A stretch of 64,000 nucleotides of DNA. Source: Fratercula arctica (lineage: Eukaryota; Chordata; Aves; Charadriiformes; Alcidae). Location of the stretch: assembly GCA_947846985.1 (NCBI GenBank), contig CANTUZ010000025.1, positions 12,646,100 through 12,710,099 on the forward strand, given 5' to 3'. Numbering within the stretch: position 1 is the stretch's first letter; each line of letters starts with the position of its first letter. Shown in pieces: positions 22,339-37,086 of this stretch. The notes below the pieces were generated by a model. That model was given only the letters and a program-made list of their open reading frames with translations. It was not told the DNA's origin and did no database searches. Both the position numbers and the translations under genes were made by a program.

Positions 22339-25300
22339 AGGGGCCCTGCCTCCAGCCAGGTGGAGGAAAGGGACAACCGGGTTTATTGGACAGTGTGGAT
22401 GCGATGGCCTGGCACATCAGACCCACAGGAGTATAAGGCTCTAGTGGACACAGGAGCACAGTGCACCCTAATACCATCAAGCTATAGAGGGGCAGAACCC
22501 ATTTGTATTTCTGGGGTCACAGGGGGATCCCAAGTGTTGCCTGTATTGGAGGCTGAAGTGAGCCTAACTGGGAATGAGTGGCAAAAGCATCCCATTGTGA
22601 CTGGCCCAGAGGCTCCATGCATCCTTGGTATAGATTACCTCAGGAGAGGGTATTTCAAGGACCCAAAGGGGTATCGGTGGGCCTTTGGCATAGCTGCCTT
22701 GGAGGCGGAGGAAGTTAAACAGTTGTCTACCTTGCCTGGTCTCTCGGAGGACTCTTCTGCTGTGGGGTTGTTGAGGGTTGAAGAACAGCAGGTGCCGATT
22801 GCTACCACAACGGTGCATCGGCGGCAATATCGCACTAACCGAGACTCTCTGATTCCCATCCATAAGCTGATTCGTCAACTAGAGGTTTGAGGAGTGATCA
22901 GCAAGACTCGCTCACCCTTTAACAGTCCCATATGGCCAGTGCAAAAGTCTAATGGAGAGTGGAGGCTAACTGTAAGCTATCGTGGCCTGAATGAAGTCAC
23001 GCCACCGCTGAGCGCTGCCGTGCCGGACATGCTAGAACTGCAGTATGAACTGGAGTCCAAGGCAGCCAAGTGGTATGCCACGACTGATATAGCGAATGCA
23101 TTCTTCTCGATCCCTTTGGCAGCAGAGTGCAGGCCACAGTTTGCTTTCACTTGGAGGGGCATCCAGTACATCTGGAATCGACTGCCCCAGGGGTGGAAAC
23201 ACAGCCCCACCATTTGCCATGGACTGATCCAGACTGCACTGGAACAGGGTGAAGCTCCAGAACATCTGCAGTACATTGATGACATCATCGTATGGGGAAA
23301 CACAGCAGAAGAAGTTTTTGAGAAAGGGGATAAAATAGTCCGAATCCTTCTGAAAGCTGGTTTTGCCATAAAACGAAGTAAGGTCAAGGGACCTGCACAG
23401 GAGATCCAGTTCTTAGGAATAAAATGGCAAGATGGACGCCGCCAGATCCCAATGGATGTGATCAACAAAATAGCAGCTATGTCTCCACCAACTAGCAAAA
23501 AGGAAACACAAGCTTTCTTAGGCATTGTGGGTTTTTGGAGGATGCATATCCCAGATTACAGTCTGATTGTAAGCCCTCTGTATCAAGTAACCCGGAAGAA
23601 GAACGATTTTAAATGGGGTCCTGAGCAACGACAAGCTTTTGAACAAATCAAACAGGAAATAGTCCATGCAGTGGCCCTGGGGCCAGTCCGGGCAGGACAA
23701 GATGTTAAAAATGTGCTCTACACCACAGCCGGGGAGAATGGCCCTACCTGGAGCCTCTGGCAGAAAGCACCAGGGGAGACCCGAGGTCGACCCCTAGGGT
23801 TTTGGAGTCGGGGGTAGAGAGGATCTCAAGCCCTCTATACTCCAACTGAAAACGAGGTATTGGCAGCATATGAAGGGGTTCGAGCTGCTTCGGAGGTGGT
23901 TGGTACAGAAGCACAGCTCCTCTTAGCACCTCGACTGCCGGTGCTGGGTTGGATGTTCAAAGAAAGGGTCCCCACCACACATCATGCAACTGATGCTACA
24001 TGGAGTAAGTGGATTGCACTGATCACACAGCGAACTCGCATGGGAAACCCCAGTCGCCCAGGAATTCTGGAAGTGATCATGGACTGGCCAGAAGGCAAGG
24101 ATTTTGGAATGTCACCAGAGGAGGAGGGGACGCGTGCGGAAGAGGCCCCACCATATAATAAACTGCCAGAAAATGAGAAGCAATATGCCCTATTCACTGA
24201 TGGGTCCTGCCGGATTGTGGGAAAGCATCGAAAGTGGAAGGCTGCTGTGTGGAGTCCTACACGACAAGTTGCAGAAGCCAGTGAAGGACAAGGTGAATCG
24301 AGCCAGTTTGCAGAGGTGAAAGCCATTCAGCTGGCTTTGGACAACGCTGAGCGAGAAAAATGGCCAGTACTTTATCTCTGCACTGACTCATGGATGGTGG
24401 CAAATGCTCTGTGGGGGTGGTTACAGCAGTGGAAGCAGGGCAACTGGCAGCGCAGAGGCAAACACCCATCTGGGCTGCTGAACGATGGCAAGATATTGCT
24501 GCCCGGATAGAGAATCTGGTTGTGAAAGTACGCCACGTAGATGCCCACGTACCGAAGAATCGGGCCATGGAGGAACATCAGAACAACCAGCAGGTGGATC
24601 GGGCTGCTAGGATTGAAGTGGCTCAAGTGGATCTGGACTGGCAACATAAGGGTGAACTATTCATAGCTCGGTGGGCCCATGAGACCTCAGGCCACCAAGG
24701 AAGAGATGCGACATATAGATGGGCTCGTGACCGAGGGGTGGACTTGACCATGGACACTATTGCACAGGTCATCCATGAATGTGAGACATGCGCTGCAATC
24801 AAGCAAGCCAAGCGTTTGAAGCCTCTTTGGTATGGAGGACGATGACTGAAGTATAAATATGGGGAGGCCTGGCAGATTGATTATATCACACTGCCACGAA
24901 CCCGTCAAGGCAAGCGCTATGTGCTCACAATGGTGGAAGCAACCACTGGATGGCTGGAAACATACCCTGTGCCCCATGCCACTGCCCGGAATACTATCCT
25001 GGGCCTTGAAAAGCAAGTCCTGTGGCGACATGGTACCCCAGAGAGAATTGAGTCGGACAACGGGACTCTTTTCGAAACAGCCTCATAGACACCTGGGCCA
25101 AAGAGCATGGCATTGAGTGGGTATATCACATCCCCTATCACGCACCAGCCTCTGGGAAGATAGAACGATACAATGGACTGTTAAAAACTACACTGAGAGC
25201 AATGGGTGGTGGGACCTTAAAACATTGGGATGCACATTTAGCAAAGGCTACCTGGCTAGTTAACTCCAGGGGATCTACCAATCGGGCTGGCCCTGCCCAG

Positions 25301-25525
25301 TCAAAACTTGCACGTACCATAGAAGGGGATAAAGTCCCCGTAGTGCACATGAAGAATACGTTAGGGAAGACAGACTGGATTAGTCCTGCCTCAGGCAAAG
25401 GCAAACCCATCCGTGGGATTGCTTTTGCCCAAGGACCTGGGTGCACTTGGTGGGTAATGCAGAAGGATGGGGAAGTCCGATGTGTACCTCATGGGGACTT
25501 GATTTTGGGTGAGAATAGCCAATGA
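22339..25525 (+). pseudogene. pol: ERV-2 pro-pol remnant
   Basis: Protease (VDTGAQ), reverse transcriptase (YIDD near 23275), RNase H and integrase are all recognisable in order. Lesions: TGA 22888-22890, TAG 23815-23817, a 2-base insertion near 24463, TGA 24843-24845 and a 1-base deletion near 25068, judged against ERV-1. The pol frame starts directly after gag UAG. The integrase tail ends at 25525, followed by a non-coding stretch and the polypurine tract. Confidence 0.9.
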
Positions 25526-25791
25526 ATCAAATCGTATGTTACACTGTCACTGTATGTCCTCGTTACTATAATTGCTATCAGCTGTACTACAGTAAGAATC
25601 ACCCAAATTAAGGACAGATGGACTTTGATGAAGAGTTGAGTAAAGCAAAGTGGTGATGGGATCAGAGCTGACGCCCAGCAACTTCCTCAAGATCTACATC
25701 TTCGGCCCATGGACTGTGTGCATGAGCTATGCCGGGTACACCAGTCACATGTTCCGAAAACTGTAAGATCTGGGCATGGCAAAAATGGTAT

Positions 25792-25810
25792 GGAATAAGG
25801 GGTGGACAAT
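25792..25810 (+). other. ERV-2 polypurine tract
   Basis: GGAATAAGGGGTGGACAAT directly before the 3' LTR, matching ERV-1. Confidence 0.75.
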
Positions 25811-26147
25811 TGTCCTGGTTCCGGCGGGGACAGGGTTAAGTATTCCATGCCATGTGAGCCATGCCCACCCTGAGATTAAGAGGAAGGGAGGGGGCAGGAA
25901 GTAGGGTTTGGAGTGGGCTGGCGCGTCCCGGGTCCGGACTGGCAGGGAGCGGCGGTTCCGTAATCGCGTTTGTATATTCGTCTGTCAGTGTGGTTGTTGT
26001 TGTTTTCTTGTTCCCTTTGCTGTTCTGTTAAACTGCCTTTGTCTCAGCCCAAGAGTTTTGCCTTTTTTTTCTGATCCTTCCCGTACTGGGAAGAGCTGAG
26101 CGAGGGGCACGTGGTTCTTTGTTGCCGTCTGAGGCCAAACCACTACA
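25811..26147 (+). repeat. ERV-2 3' LTR (337 bp)
   Basis: TGTCCTGGTTCCGGCGGGG... to ...AACCACTACA; the terminal CGACA has become CTACA. It is homologous to 20484-20818. Confidence 0.92.
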
Positions 26148-26152
26148 TACAG
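26148..26152. repeat. Target-site duplication of ERV-2, right copy (TACAG)
   Basis: Exact repeat of 20479-20483. Confidence 0.9.
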
Positions 26153-26468
26153 TTAATGTAATATATTCTCTACGCAGCTACAGAGCAGTTGGATTATGCA
26201 AGTCATTAGCATTTTTAATTATTTTTTTTTAAACCACTCCACATTAGTGACATTTTTGGAACAATATTCATTGCAAGTCTTGCGAAATGAGTATTTGAAC
26301 TGCACTGCTTAGGTACAGAAGAGAGTGCCCAGATGTCCCAGTATTCAAATTTCTTCCTGTAAAGTTTTCCTGCAGAATTTGAAAGCTTACACAAAAGCCT
26401 ACATGTGTCAGTGGAAAAAGGTTTTTTTGTTTTGGGGTGGGTTTTTCAAATTTAAGCTTTAACTTATT

Positions 26469-27988
26469 TGTCCTTGTTTCAGCAGGGAGAGAGTTAATTT
26501 TCTTTCTAGCAGTTGTTGTGTTTCAGAAATGTCAATAATACATCTTGGTTTAGTTGTTGCCAGGTGATGTTTATAGTTTTCAAGGACTTTTTTCAGCTTC
26601 CCATAGAAGCTGAGAAGAAGCCTATACAGAACGATGGAATGGTCAATGGAATATTCCATACCATAGATGTCATGCTCTATAATCCTATAAAAATGGGGTT
26701 AGCCGAGGAGTGGGTATTCATGATCACTGCTTGGGACGATGGCAATTCACTGGGCAGTGAGAATGACTTGTGTCATAGAATCATAGAATCATAGAACCAT
26801 AGGGTTGGAAGGGACCTCTGGAGATCATCTAGTCCAACCCCCCTGCCACAGCAGGGTCACCTTAGAGCAGGTTGCATAGGAACACGTCCAGGCAGGTTTT
26901 GAATGTCTCCAGAGATGGAGACTCTACCACCTCTCTGGGCAGCCTGTTCCAGTGCTCTGCCACCCTCAAAGTAATAAGTTCCTCCTCACGTTTAGGTGGA
27001 ACTTCCTATGCTCAAGTTTGTGCCCATTACCTCTTGTCCTGTCCCCGGGCACCACTGAAAAGAGCCGGGCCCCATCCTCCTGACACCCACCCTTTAAGTA
27101 TTTATAAGTGTTGATAAGATCCCCCCTCAGCCGTCTTTTTTCCAGACTAAAAAGACCCAAGTCCCTCAGCCTGTCTTCATAAGAGAGGTGTTCCAGTCCC
27201 CTGATCATCTTTGTAGCCCTTTGCTGCACCCTCTCCAGTAGTTCCCTGTCCCTCTTGAACCGGGGAGCCCAGAACTGGACACAATACTCCAGGTGCGGCC
27301 TCACCAGGGCAGAGTAGAGGGGGAGGATGACCTCCCTTGACCTGCTGGCCACACTCTTCTTGATGCACCCCAGGATGCCATTGGCCTTCTTGGCCACAAG
27401 GGCACATTGCTGCCTCATGGTCATCCTGTTGTCCACCAGGACTCCCAGGTCTCTTTCCACAGAGCTGCTCTCCAGCAGGTCAGCCCCCAACCTGTACTGG
27501 TGCATGGGGTTATTCCTCCCCAGGTGCAGCACCCTACACTTGCCCTTGTTGAATTTCATGAGGTTCCTCTCTGCCCAAATCTCCAACCTGTCTAGGTCTC
27601 TCTGTATGGCAGCACAGCCTTCCGGTGTGTCAGCCACCCCTCCCAGCTTTGTGTCATCAGCAAACTTGCTGAGGGTGCACTCTATCCCTTCATCCAGGTC
27701 ATTGATGAATATATTGAACAGGACTGGACCCAGTACCGACCCCTGGGGAACACCGCTTGTCACTCACCTCCAACTAGACTCTGTGCCCCTGATTGTGTCA
27801 TTATTGTTATTTTCCTGTTTTGTAATATTGTTCTATGAAATTATCTTTATCTTAACCCACAAGGGTGGGTTGGTTTTTTTTTCTCCCCTTTCTTCTCCTT
27901 TTCTCCCTCTTCTCCCTACCCTTCTTGGTGGAGGGGGGGAGTGAGTGGCTGCATGGTCCTAGCTACCAGCTAGGATTAAACCACGACA
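26469..27988 (+). mobile_element. Solo LTR split by a CR1 insertion
   Basis: The LTR starts TGTCCTTGTTTCAGC at 26469 and ends ATTAAACCACGACA at 27988. It is flanked by the exact 5-bp duplication TTATT (26464-26468 and 27989-27993). A TATA-like CTATAAAAATGG is near 26685. Its body is interrupted by the CR1 at 26777-27792; without that the LTR is about 500 bases. There is no internal retroviral sequence, so it is a solo LTR left by recombination. Confidence 0.85.
26777..27792 (-). mobile_element. CR1 LINE, 5'-truncated (copy b), inside the solo LTR
   Basis: On the minus strand it runs from TCAGGGGCACAGAGTCTAG to the CR1 3' end (CTATGGTTCTATGATTCTAT). The 9-base TTGTGTCAT occurs at both edges (26768-26776 and 27793-27801), a likely target duplication. 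The reverse transcriptase part is one long open frame (265 codons, 26966-27763) with FADD intact, so this is one of the younger CR1 copies here. It is closely related to copy a but lacks the RT N-terminus and endonuclease. Confidence 0.92.
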
Positions 27989-28714
27989 TTATTACAAATA
28001 ATTAAGCCCTAGAATGGAAGAAAGTTAATTACACCCTCAATCTCTCTCTTGTGCTCTGGACATCTGTCAGTCTACCTTAGCAATTATTTTGGCACAATAG
28101 AGAAAAACCTGACAAACAAGGCACTCAGTGCTGATGACATGAAATCCACGCCTATATGTTTGAGGGTGTTTACTGTGGACTACCTCTAACCTGGTCTTGC
28201 AGACTGAACATTCATTCATGGCTCTAACACATCTTCTAGCTTAGTTTCAGAAGAATCCAAGTTTGTGTGCTCCAAGACTGCTCTGCAATACAAACCAAAA
28301 TATAGCAAGTGGAGAGGGAAACAACAACAACCACCCCACCCCTGTGATTCACTCCAAAAGCCAACTTCTTATTCAAACTAAAATGCAAATATAGGTTCAG
28401 TCCCCAATTTCCCCCTACGTCAATGGACCAGAATTACATGCTTGCCAGAAGGAACTGACATAGCAGGATATGTATGACTCACTAGATTATGATATGGTTT
28501 CTGAAACTCCAGACTAAAGCAAGAGCTTGAGAAACTGATTGACATAATAAATCACATAACTGCAAATGTTATTTTGTAATCAGTTAAATTCCCCTACTTA
28601 TAAGAAGTTACAAAGCCAATGTACCAGCACAAAACAAAGCTTCATACTTTTCAGGACAGAACATAAACAGTGTATTTGCTAGAAACAGTAGCTTTTACAA
28701 AGTTAGAATTTTAT
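27989..28714. other. Intergenic sequence, nothing recognised
   Basis: Unique-looking sequence after the right TTATT duplication; no exon or repeat recognised. Confidence 0.5.
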
Positions 28715-28964
28715 TTCTGATCTGAGTAATAAGTCACTGTCTCAAGAAGGGCAAAGGGGAGGACAGGGAAACAATAGGCCACACAGCCTAACCCTGACCC
28801 TGGGAAGGTTACATAGCCAACTCTCCTGGGAACTTCATGAAAGACAAGGTGACTAGGAACAGGCAGCATGATTTTACATGGGTAAATCATGCCTGACCAA
28901 CCTGACTGCCTTCTAGAGTGAGACAGCTGACCCTGTGGACACAGGAAGAGCAACAGATGTTGCA
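28715..28964 (+). mobile_element. Old CR1 (copy d), first fragment
   Basis: A diverged CR1 reverse transcriptase piece: GGGAAACAATAGGCC...CAGCCTAACC matches the GNYRPVSLT block, and CATGATTTTACATGGGTAAATC the HGFTKGK block. It ends where an LTR was inserted at 28965 and continues at 29375. Confidence 0.8.
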
Positions 28965-29374
28965 TGTCGGAGTGGGAGACGGACCCGGAGTAACGATGAA
29001 GTCTCAATGTGAGTATGATCGTTCTCCCTTTATTCAAGTTTTTACAGCATATTTATAGACAGGCACTAAAAGTACATGTTAGCAACAGCTATGTAATTGG
29101 TTTACAACTTATGTTATGTGATTAAAGCAATTATTTCATTGGTACATGTCTTGCGTCCACGCACTGCCACGTAATCGCAACTTCTTCTATTCACGGGTGT
29201 AGTTCCGCTTATCTTGTTTACATTCTTGTTACTTCTGCTTTTTTAAGAGCTTCAGGGGGAGTTTACGGTCGCATTCGGGCCTGTAGCTAAGGCTTCTCCT
29301 CTAGGCTCATGTCAAAGGCTGGATTGTTCATCGCAATCAAATCATGTCCCTTCTCACTCAGCCATTCCTCCACA
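28965..29374 (-). mobile_element. ERVK-like solo LTR inside the old CR1
   Basis: On the minus strand it reads TGTGGAGGAATGGC... to ...CACTCCGACA (410 bp), with AATAAAGGGAG as polyadenylation signal and a CTTAAAAAAGC promoter-like element. The flanks GTTGCA (28959-28964) and GTTTCA (29375-29380) look like a 6-bp target duplication with one mismatch, typical of class II elements. Confidence 0.75.
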
Positions 29375-29967
29375 GTTTCATACCTTGATTTTAGCAAGGC
29401 CTTTGACAAAGTTTCCCACAGTTTCCATGCACATTAGTGACATATAGTTTTCACAGGTGGCATATCAACTAGATGGAAAACTAGATGGTCCACCAGACTC
29501 AAATGGTTGTGATTGCAGTATAAAGTCCAGCTAAATGGTGAGGTACCAGTAGCATTCATGAGGAGATCAGTACTGAAATCAACACTTTAATGTCTTTATT
29601 ACTGACCTGGAAAATGGGAAGGAAAACACTCTCAGCAAATTCACAGATTTTAGCAAATTGAAAGAACAAATGATATACTGGAAGGCATGACTGTCAGAGG
29701 GACCTCAGCAGACTAAAGAGACAGGTTGACATGAATTAAGTTCAAAGGCAAATGCAAAGTCCATTATTCAGGATGGAATAACCCCATACAACAGTACAGA
29801 GTGAGAGCTGACAAGCTAGAAAACAGCTCTGCAGAAAAGGTCAAGATGGTCCCACTAGACAAGTTGAACACGAATCAGCAGCACAACCTTGCAGCAAAAG
29901 GCCAACTGCATATTGGGCTGCATCAGTAAGCATATAGCCAGCAGGTAAGGGAATTGATGATTCCTCC
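29375..29967 (+). mobile_element. Old CR1 (copy d), second fragment
   Basis: It resumes with TACCTTGATTTTAGCAAGGCCTTTGACAAAG (the YLDFSKAFDKV block) and continues through TTAGCAAATT and the CATACAACAGTACAG thumb region to GGGAATTGATGATTCCTCC, where the next LTR begins. Confidence 0.82.
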
Positions 29968-31112
29968 TGTTGCGTGAAAGGGGCAAAGCACTTTTGGCAG
30001 AAAATAAACCCCCTTGCGTTCTAACACTCCTCACCGAGGTGGGAGGCTAGGTGCGGCTAGATTTAAATTCTGAGTGATGCCCAATTCAGCACTATCAGTC
30101 CAATCGCATTTAATATATTAAACTGTTACGATTTGGATACACTAATAGTGGACTGCACCTTCAGTCTAGTCGTGCTCATGAACTAGCACAGCCACTTTCG
30201 AGTCTTTGGTCGCGTTCAGTGAGAAACCGAAATGACTAGCTACTTAGTGCAGTTTATTTAAACAACAGCTAGATAGGTTCTTAGGATTGCCGGTGATAAA
30301 TACACTGTCTGCAAAGCACGTGCAAATGAAAGTCTTGTTAAGTATACAAAACACGCGACAAAGTTATAAACACTACAGCCTGGCTATAAATGTAGGAGAG
30401 AGATTCTCTAGAGAGATTTATAAGTTTCCTGAGGAAGCACTTGGTATATTCTAAGTCTTACCCAAAGGCGTCCCTATGGGGGGAGAAGAAAGGCTCAGCC
30501 CATCGACTGGTCCCGGAAGTCAAAGGCAGTCTGTGATGGAGTTCTCCTCGACTTGTTCGTGATGGTGTCTTCCCTGATATCCCCCCTCTCTCGGGCTATT
30601 TTTATACTATTTTTTATCTTCAAGGTGGAGTTTGAATGACTTTAGTCATACATACTTTAATTATGATTGGTGTAAAATTCTCTCGTTTCACCTTTAAAGG
30701 TATAATTTACAAAAAATTCAGGGTGCAGACTCAAGGAGGTTGCACCTTGGAGGTGGGTAGCCTTTGGGATGGAGGTGTGTTTTGGTATTATAATGACATT
30801 ATAATGAGCAAAGTTAGCACAAAGGACAGCATTTCATCAGAATTTGACAAAATGTTGGCTCAGGGTAACAAATATGCAGCTTATCAGTTCCATAGTACCA
30901 TCTCGTTCCCATATCTGCTGTATTATTCTCCATTCCACTTTGTCCCCCGTGTTGCTTTGCAAGCAATATTGTACAGGGAATCGCAGATGATGTGGTGGAT
31001 TCTTCACATACCAGCTGTGGCTGTATTCTACCCTAGGAACCTTTTGATTTTATACCTTTCCTTAATGTGTGAACAATGCTGTATTTTTGGTCATTCTAGT
31101 AATTATTCCACA
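29968..31112 (-). mobile_element. Long LTR-like insertion (about 1.14 kb) inside the old CR1
   Basis: The segment interrupts CR1 sequence and has TG...CA ends (minus strand TGTGGAATAATTAC... to ...CACGCAACA). There is no retroviral coding, so I read it as a long solo LTR. No exact target duplication is visible (CCTCC before, TCCCT after), so its exact ends and class are uncertain. Confidence 0.55.
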
Positions 31113-31570
31113 TCCCTGCACTTTGTACTTGTGAGACTGTGTGTTCAGTACAAGAAACCATTGACATACTGAAGCGAGCCAGACCAGTAGCCATCATTCA
31201 TACATTACACATAAGGAAAAATTGAAAGAACTGGGTTTGTCAGTCTTAGAAGGACAAGGGAAGAATCTTCTTGTTTTCCATGAGACAGTGGAGAAAACAG
31301 ACTCTCTTCTGAGGGGCACAGTAACAGGATTAGGCTAGGTAATACACACAAGTTGCAGAAAAGGAAATTCCAATTAGATATCAAAAAAAAAAAAAATTGT
31401 TCACAATGGAAAGACTCAAACAATGGAACAGGGGAACAGAGAGGCTGTGGAATCTCCAACCATGAGACCTTCAAATCAAAGCCTGGAATGATCTGATCTA
31501 ACTGGATCTGTTTTGAGCAGGGGATTGGACCAAATTATCTCTAGAAGATCCTCCCAACCTGAATTCCTCT
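31113..31570 (+). mobile_element. Old CR1 (copy d), third fragment with 3' end
   Basis: It resumes at the [10 protein letters not shown]...YKK block (TGTACTTGTGAGACTGTGTGTTC), then ACTGAAGCGAGCC and the LSLRRTR-like segment, and ends TTGGACCAAATTATCTCTAGAAGATCC. Strongly diverged, so it is the oldest CR1 in the window. Confidence 0.78.
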
Positions 31571-34500
31571 AACTTTAATAATGCAACAACTTCTAGTAAA
31601 AACAAAGATTCAAGGCATCTCGAGGCTGTAGACACACACTGAAAACTGGAAGAGTTTCACCAGGTGAACAGAAATTAGTGTCTTCCATCCTCTCTCCATT
31701 TGTTCTTGCTGCGCTGCTTTGCCATGATCTGATCAGAACAGATTTTCCTAGCCTGCTTGAGGCAAACTAGAGTAAATACCTCTTGGGTGATAATAAGCAG
31801 ATGGAGACAGGAGAGAGAGAGTGTGTAAAATCTTCAAACTAGCAGTCAGATCCACAAAAGGCTATGGCTTTACCATTTGTCAGAATACAAATCCATATAC
31901 TGTGGGTATATGCTCCCCAGGTGGGCTACTCAATCAAGAGGAAAGAGCGGTTACCTCATGAATCAACACCAGGCTGCAGCCTTTAAGAGGCCTCAAGTCT
32001 CAGCTTGTACAAAGCTTGAAAAAAACATGAGTTGCATGTCAGACTTGTGCGACTATACAATTGAACAATCAGATGGCTAACATTACTCATTTATCATTCA
32101 CTTTGAAGGTAGATACTGAAATCATCCTAACAATCAACTTGAACACCTTGTAGAACTAAATAACTAAGAACTGAAGCAAACTTATATGGTATCAGGCTCA
32201 ATGGGATAGGATTCATCTCACACCTCAGTCAATGGAAAATGAAGCATTCATACAAGTTAAAAAAGAAAGCCTGAAGAACTACATCAAAAAAGAAACATAT
32301 TGGGATCAACTGCTCTCAGCAGTTGTCTAATCCTCTTCATTTACTAGAAGAGGTCATATAAAAGTTGCTAAGGTCAGGTGATACCAGTCATACCTAGAAT
32401 GAATATTTTAAAGAACCATTCAAATACAATTTTTTTTTTTTTTAAATTGCACATTTCACTATGATTCCTTTTCACTATGTTCTTTAATCTCAACATCCTT
32501 TGGTGACATTTTGATCTTCTAACTCCCAGAAAGAATGTCAGACTACTTATCTACTCAGGAAATACAACAGGAGAGAAGAGAGACAGTGATTGATAAAGAA
32601 AAATAATCAACTTTTTATTAGCACTTCAACAATTACCTGGTGTTCCATGGTAAAGCACATTTTTAAAGATAACACTGGTACCTCTGATCCAACATAACTG
32701 TATGATTTTTTTTTTCCAAATACAAAGGAAAAAATCCTCCCCTTTTATTAAAAAAAAAAAAAGTTGTCTTATATTAACTACTCATAAGCAGAGACGTTGC
32801 ATACTGCAGTTAGATACTTCAAGTTTGACAAGACAAAAATTAACATTTTAGGATGTTAAATCCTTTCAAATCCCTTTTTTGCTTAGTTGTGAGGGAGAGA
32901 GAATCATTTCCTAGTCTTTCCCCTCCTCCCATTTCCCTCCTATTTTTTTGCAGACCTAAAAGAAAAATTGAATACAGTGACATCAAGAGGCCATACGTGC
33001 TACATTCAAACATAGCTGCCACAATGTTTTAATTTAAAAGTTAATTACAAGTATTTTCCTGCAGTGTATAATATATTAATGCTTATGTGATAGTTTTTAT
33101 TTCAAATTATATAAAAGAGATTTGCAATAAGGGTAGATTCTTTCATACACTGTTAGATTTATTAATGCATTACCTGCTCAAAGTCTGGATTTTAAGTGGT
33201 TTTCACATAAAACCAGAGGTAGCTAAGTGAAAATACTATATTTTATAATGAGGTCTCAATACATGGTGTAATAAAAAAAAAAATTTGTTCTATCAATCAA
33301 GATGGATTAACTTCAAGACTTACTTCATAGTAGTTTATCTTGCCCAGATATGAATGCTTTAACACAAGTACAGCTATTTCTATTTAGCCTTTGTCACCAT
33401 GGACAGTTGTTACATCATTATGGAAACATGATAAATTCATTTTATTAGACAAATATTTGAGTTCCACTCAAGTACACTTAACATAAAAACAAAACAGCAA
33501 TCTACATCATAATTTAATTTAATTCTTCACTAAACTAATTATAGGAATCTAACAGTGCTTTTAATTATATTAGGGAGAAGTCAAATAATCAAACCACCGG
33601 ATTTTAAGTTTGGTATGTTTCTGTGCTGTCCAAACAATAGCTTATTTATTTAGAAAAATTCTAATAAATTCCAGCATCTTAAATATGTTCAAAAGTGCCT
33701 TTTCTAGCATCACAAAAATTTTAATTCAGAAAGCATCACTACACTTCAAAGTAGAAAATACAGTTAAAAGTTTAAGTGAACAAAAACTGAAACACTGTGG
33801 TCAAAATTCTGTGAACAGATCAGGTATGCAAGATGTTCTGTTCAGAACTGGACTATATTTTTTCCTCAGACACTTAAAAAGGCAGTAACTGGAAAAGAAT
33901 GAGAATTTAGCAGCTGCTGAAAACAGTTAAGCAGTGCAAGTAAGTGTACATTTCCTTGTCAGGCTTGAAGATCACTTGGTAAGTCCCTGAAATCCTGTGT
34001 TTTGTTTTACACAATGTAAGTGGACACTACAAAAAAGTGGAACTGTATTTTAAAGAAAAATAACTTTCCTAAAGTGTTCCTGATTCACAGCATCCATACA
34101 ATTCACAAAAGAAACAGTTCAATTTTTTTTTAATAAAGATTTAACAGAATATTGTTTAGGATCTCAAATCATCTAAACATTTGTTTGCAATTCTGCTTTA
34201 AATTTTGATTAAATAGATATTTTTATCCATACTGGCCAAAGAACAGCTTTGATAAGACAGAATACGATTTTGGCACAGTAATTTTTAGTGAATTTCCATG
34301 ACAGAAGTACAGACAGTTAGGAAAAGGAAGCCAATAACTACTTAAAGATGACAAAGAGTAATTACTTCCTGCTTCTAACAGCTCAATGTTAACCTTAAAA
34401 AGCACATTTTTGTTCTTTAATGCATTGCCTCATGGGAGATTTAGTTTGAAGGGCTAATGGGCCCATCCTTTCATAAAAGCCTACATCCCTGACTGAACCA

Positions 34501-34636
34501 CATCTCCTAGGAGTCAATGCAGTCTTCTCCAAATTCTGGCTGCATTATGACAGTAAGAGATTCTTCTAACTCCTGTTTTCCGTTACCTCTGTGACAAAAC
34601 TGTAGTCACAATCATGAGTGGAATATAACACAGTAT
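31571..34636. other. Intergenic sequence and probable NNT 3' untranslated region
   Basis: No coding exon recognised. The part nearest 34636 should be the NNT 3' UTR, since the last coding exon ends there. Minus-strand AATAAA candidates are at 33645-33650, 32744-32749 and 32614-32619; I cannot tell which is used. Short A and T runs occur near 31383, 32430 and 32710-32760. Confidence 0.45.
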
Positions 34637-36958
<2,322 letters not shown>

Positions 36959-37086
36959 CTGGGAAGTCTTCGTTGATCTCATCCATTTCCAGTACAATAT
37001 CGTAGGGAACACCAGCTTCCAGGAATAACACCAGGAGTACGTTCAGCTGACCAGGCATACGGCCAGCCACAGGGTGAATACCAAAC
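36959..37086 (-). CDS. NNT: NNT coding exon (domain III) with a 9-base in-frame insertion
   Basis: It starts after the acceptor TTTTTCCTGTTAG with the G that completes an Arg codon, and encodes [18 protein letters not shown], then VLFL, then [20 protein letters not shown]. In NNT proteins I know, a single residue (Ala) stands where VLFL is, so the exon is 9 bases (three codons) longer than expected. The extra bases resemble a local duplication, because CTGGTGTT occurs twice within 27 bases. The reading frame and the donor CAG/GTTAGC are intact. The insertion is in a conserved helix-turn region and could disturb folding. Confidence 0.92.

Larger units (their letters stand above)
20484..26147 (+). 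mobile_element. ERV-2: second ERVL-like provirus, gag-deleted and multiply mutated
   Basis: The 5,664-bp plus-strand copy of the same family as ERV-1. It has both LTRs, the primer site, the polypurine tract and the 5-bp duplication. Most of the roughly 600-bp length difference from ERV-1 is one in-frame deletion in gag. It carries several nonsense codons and two frameshifts (see gag and pol), so it is not functional. It interrupts the region just after the unknown exon pair. Confidence 0.93.

Noticed and set aside
27327..27944. A 205-codon plus-strand open frame
   Set aside because: It is antisense to the CR1 reverse transcriptase and runs into the LTR; a shadow of a real frame.
30636..31172. 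A 178-codon open frame on the plus strand
   Set aside because: It lies across the long LTR-like insertion and its CR1 junction, has no recognisable domain and no splice or start context.
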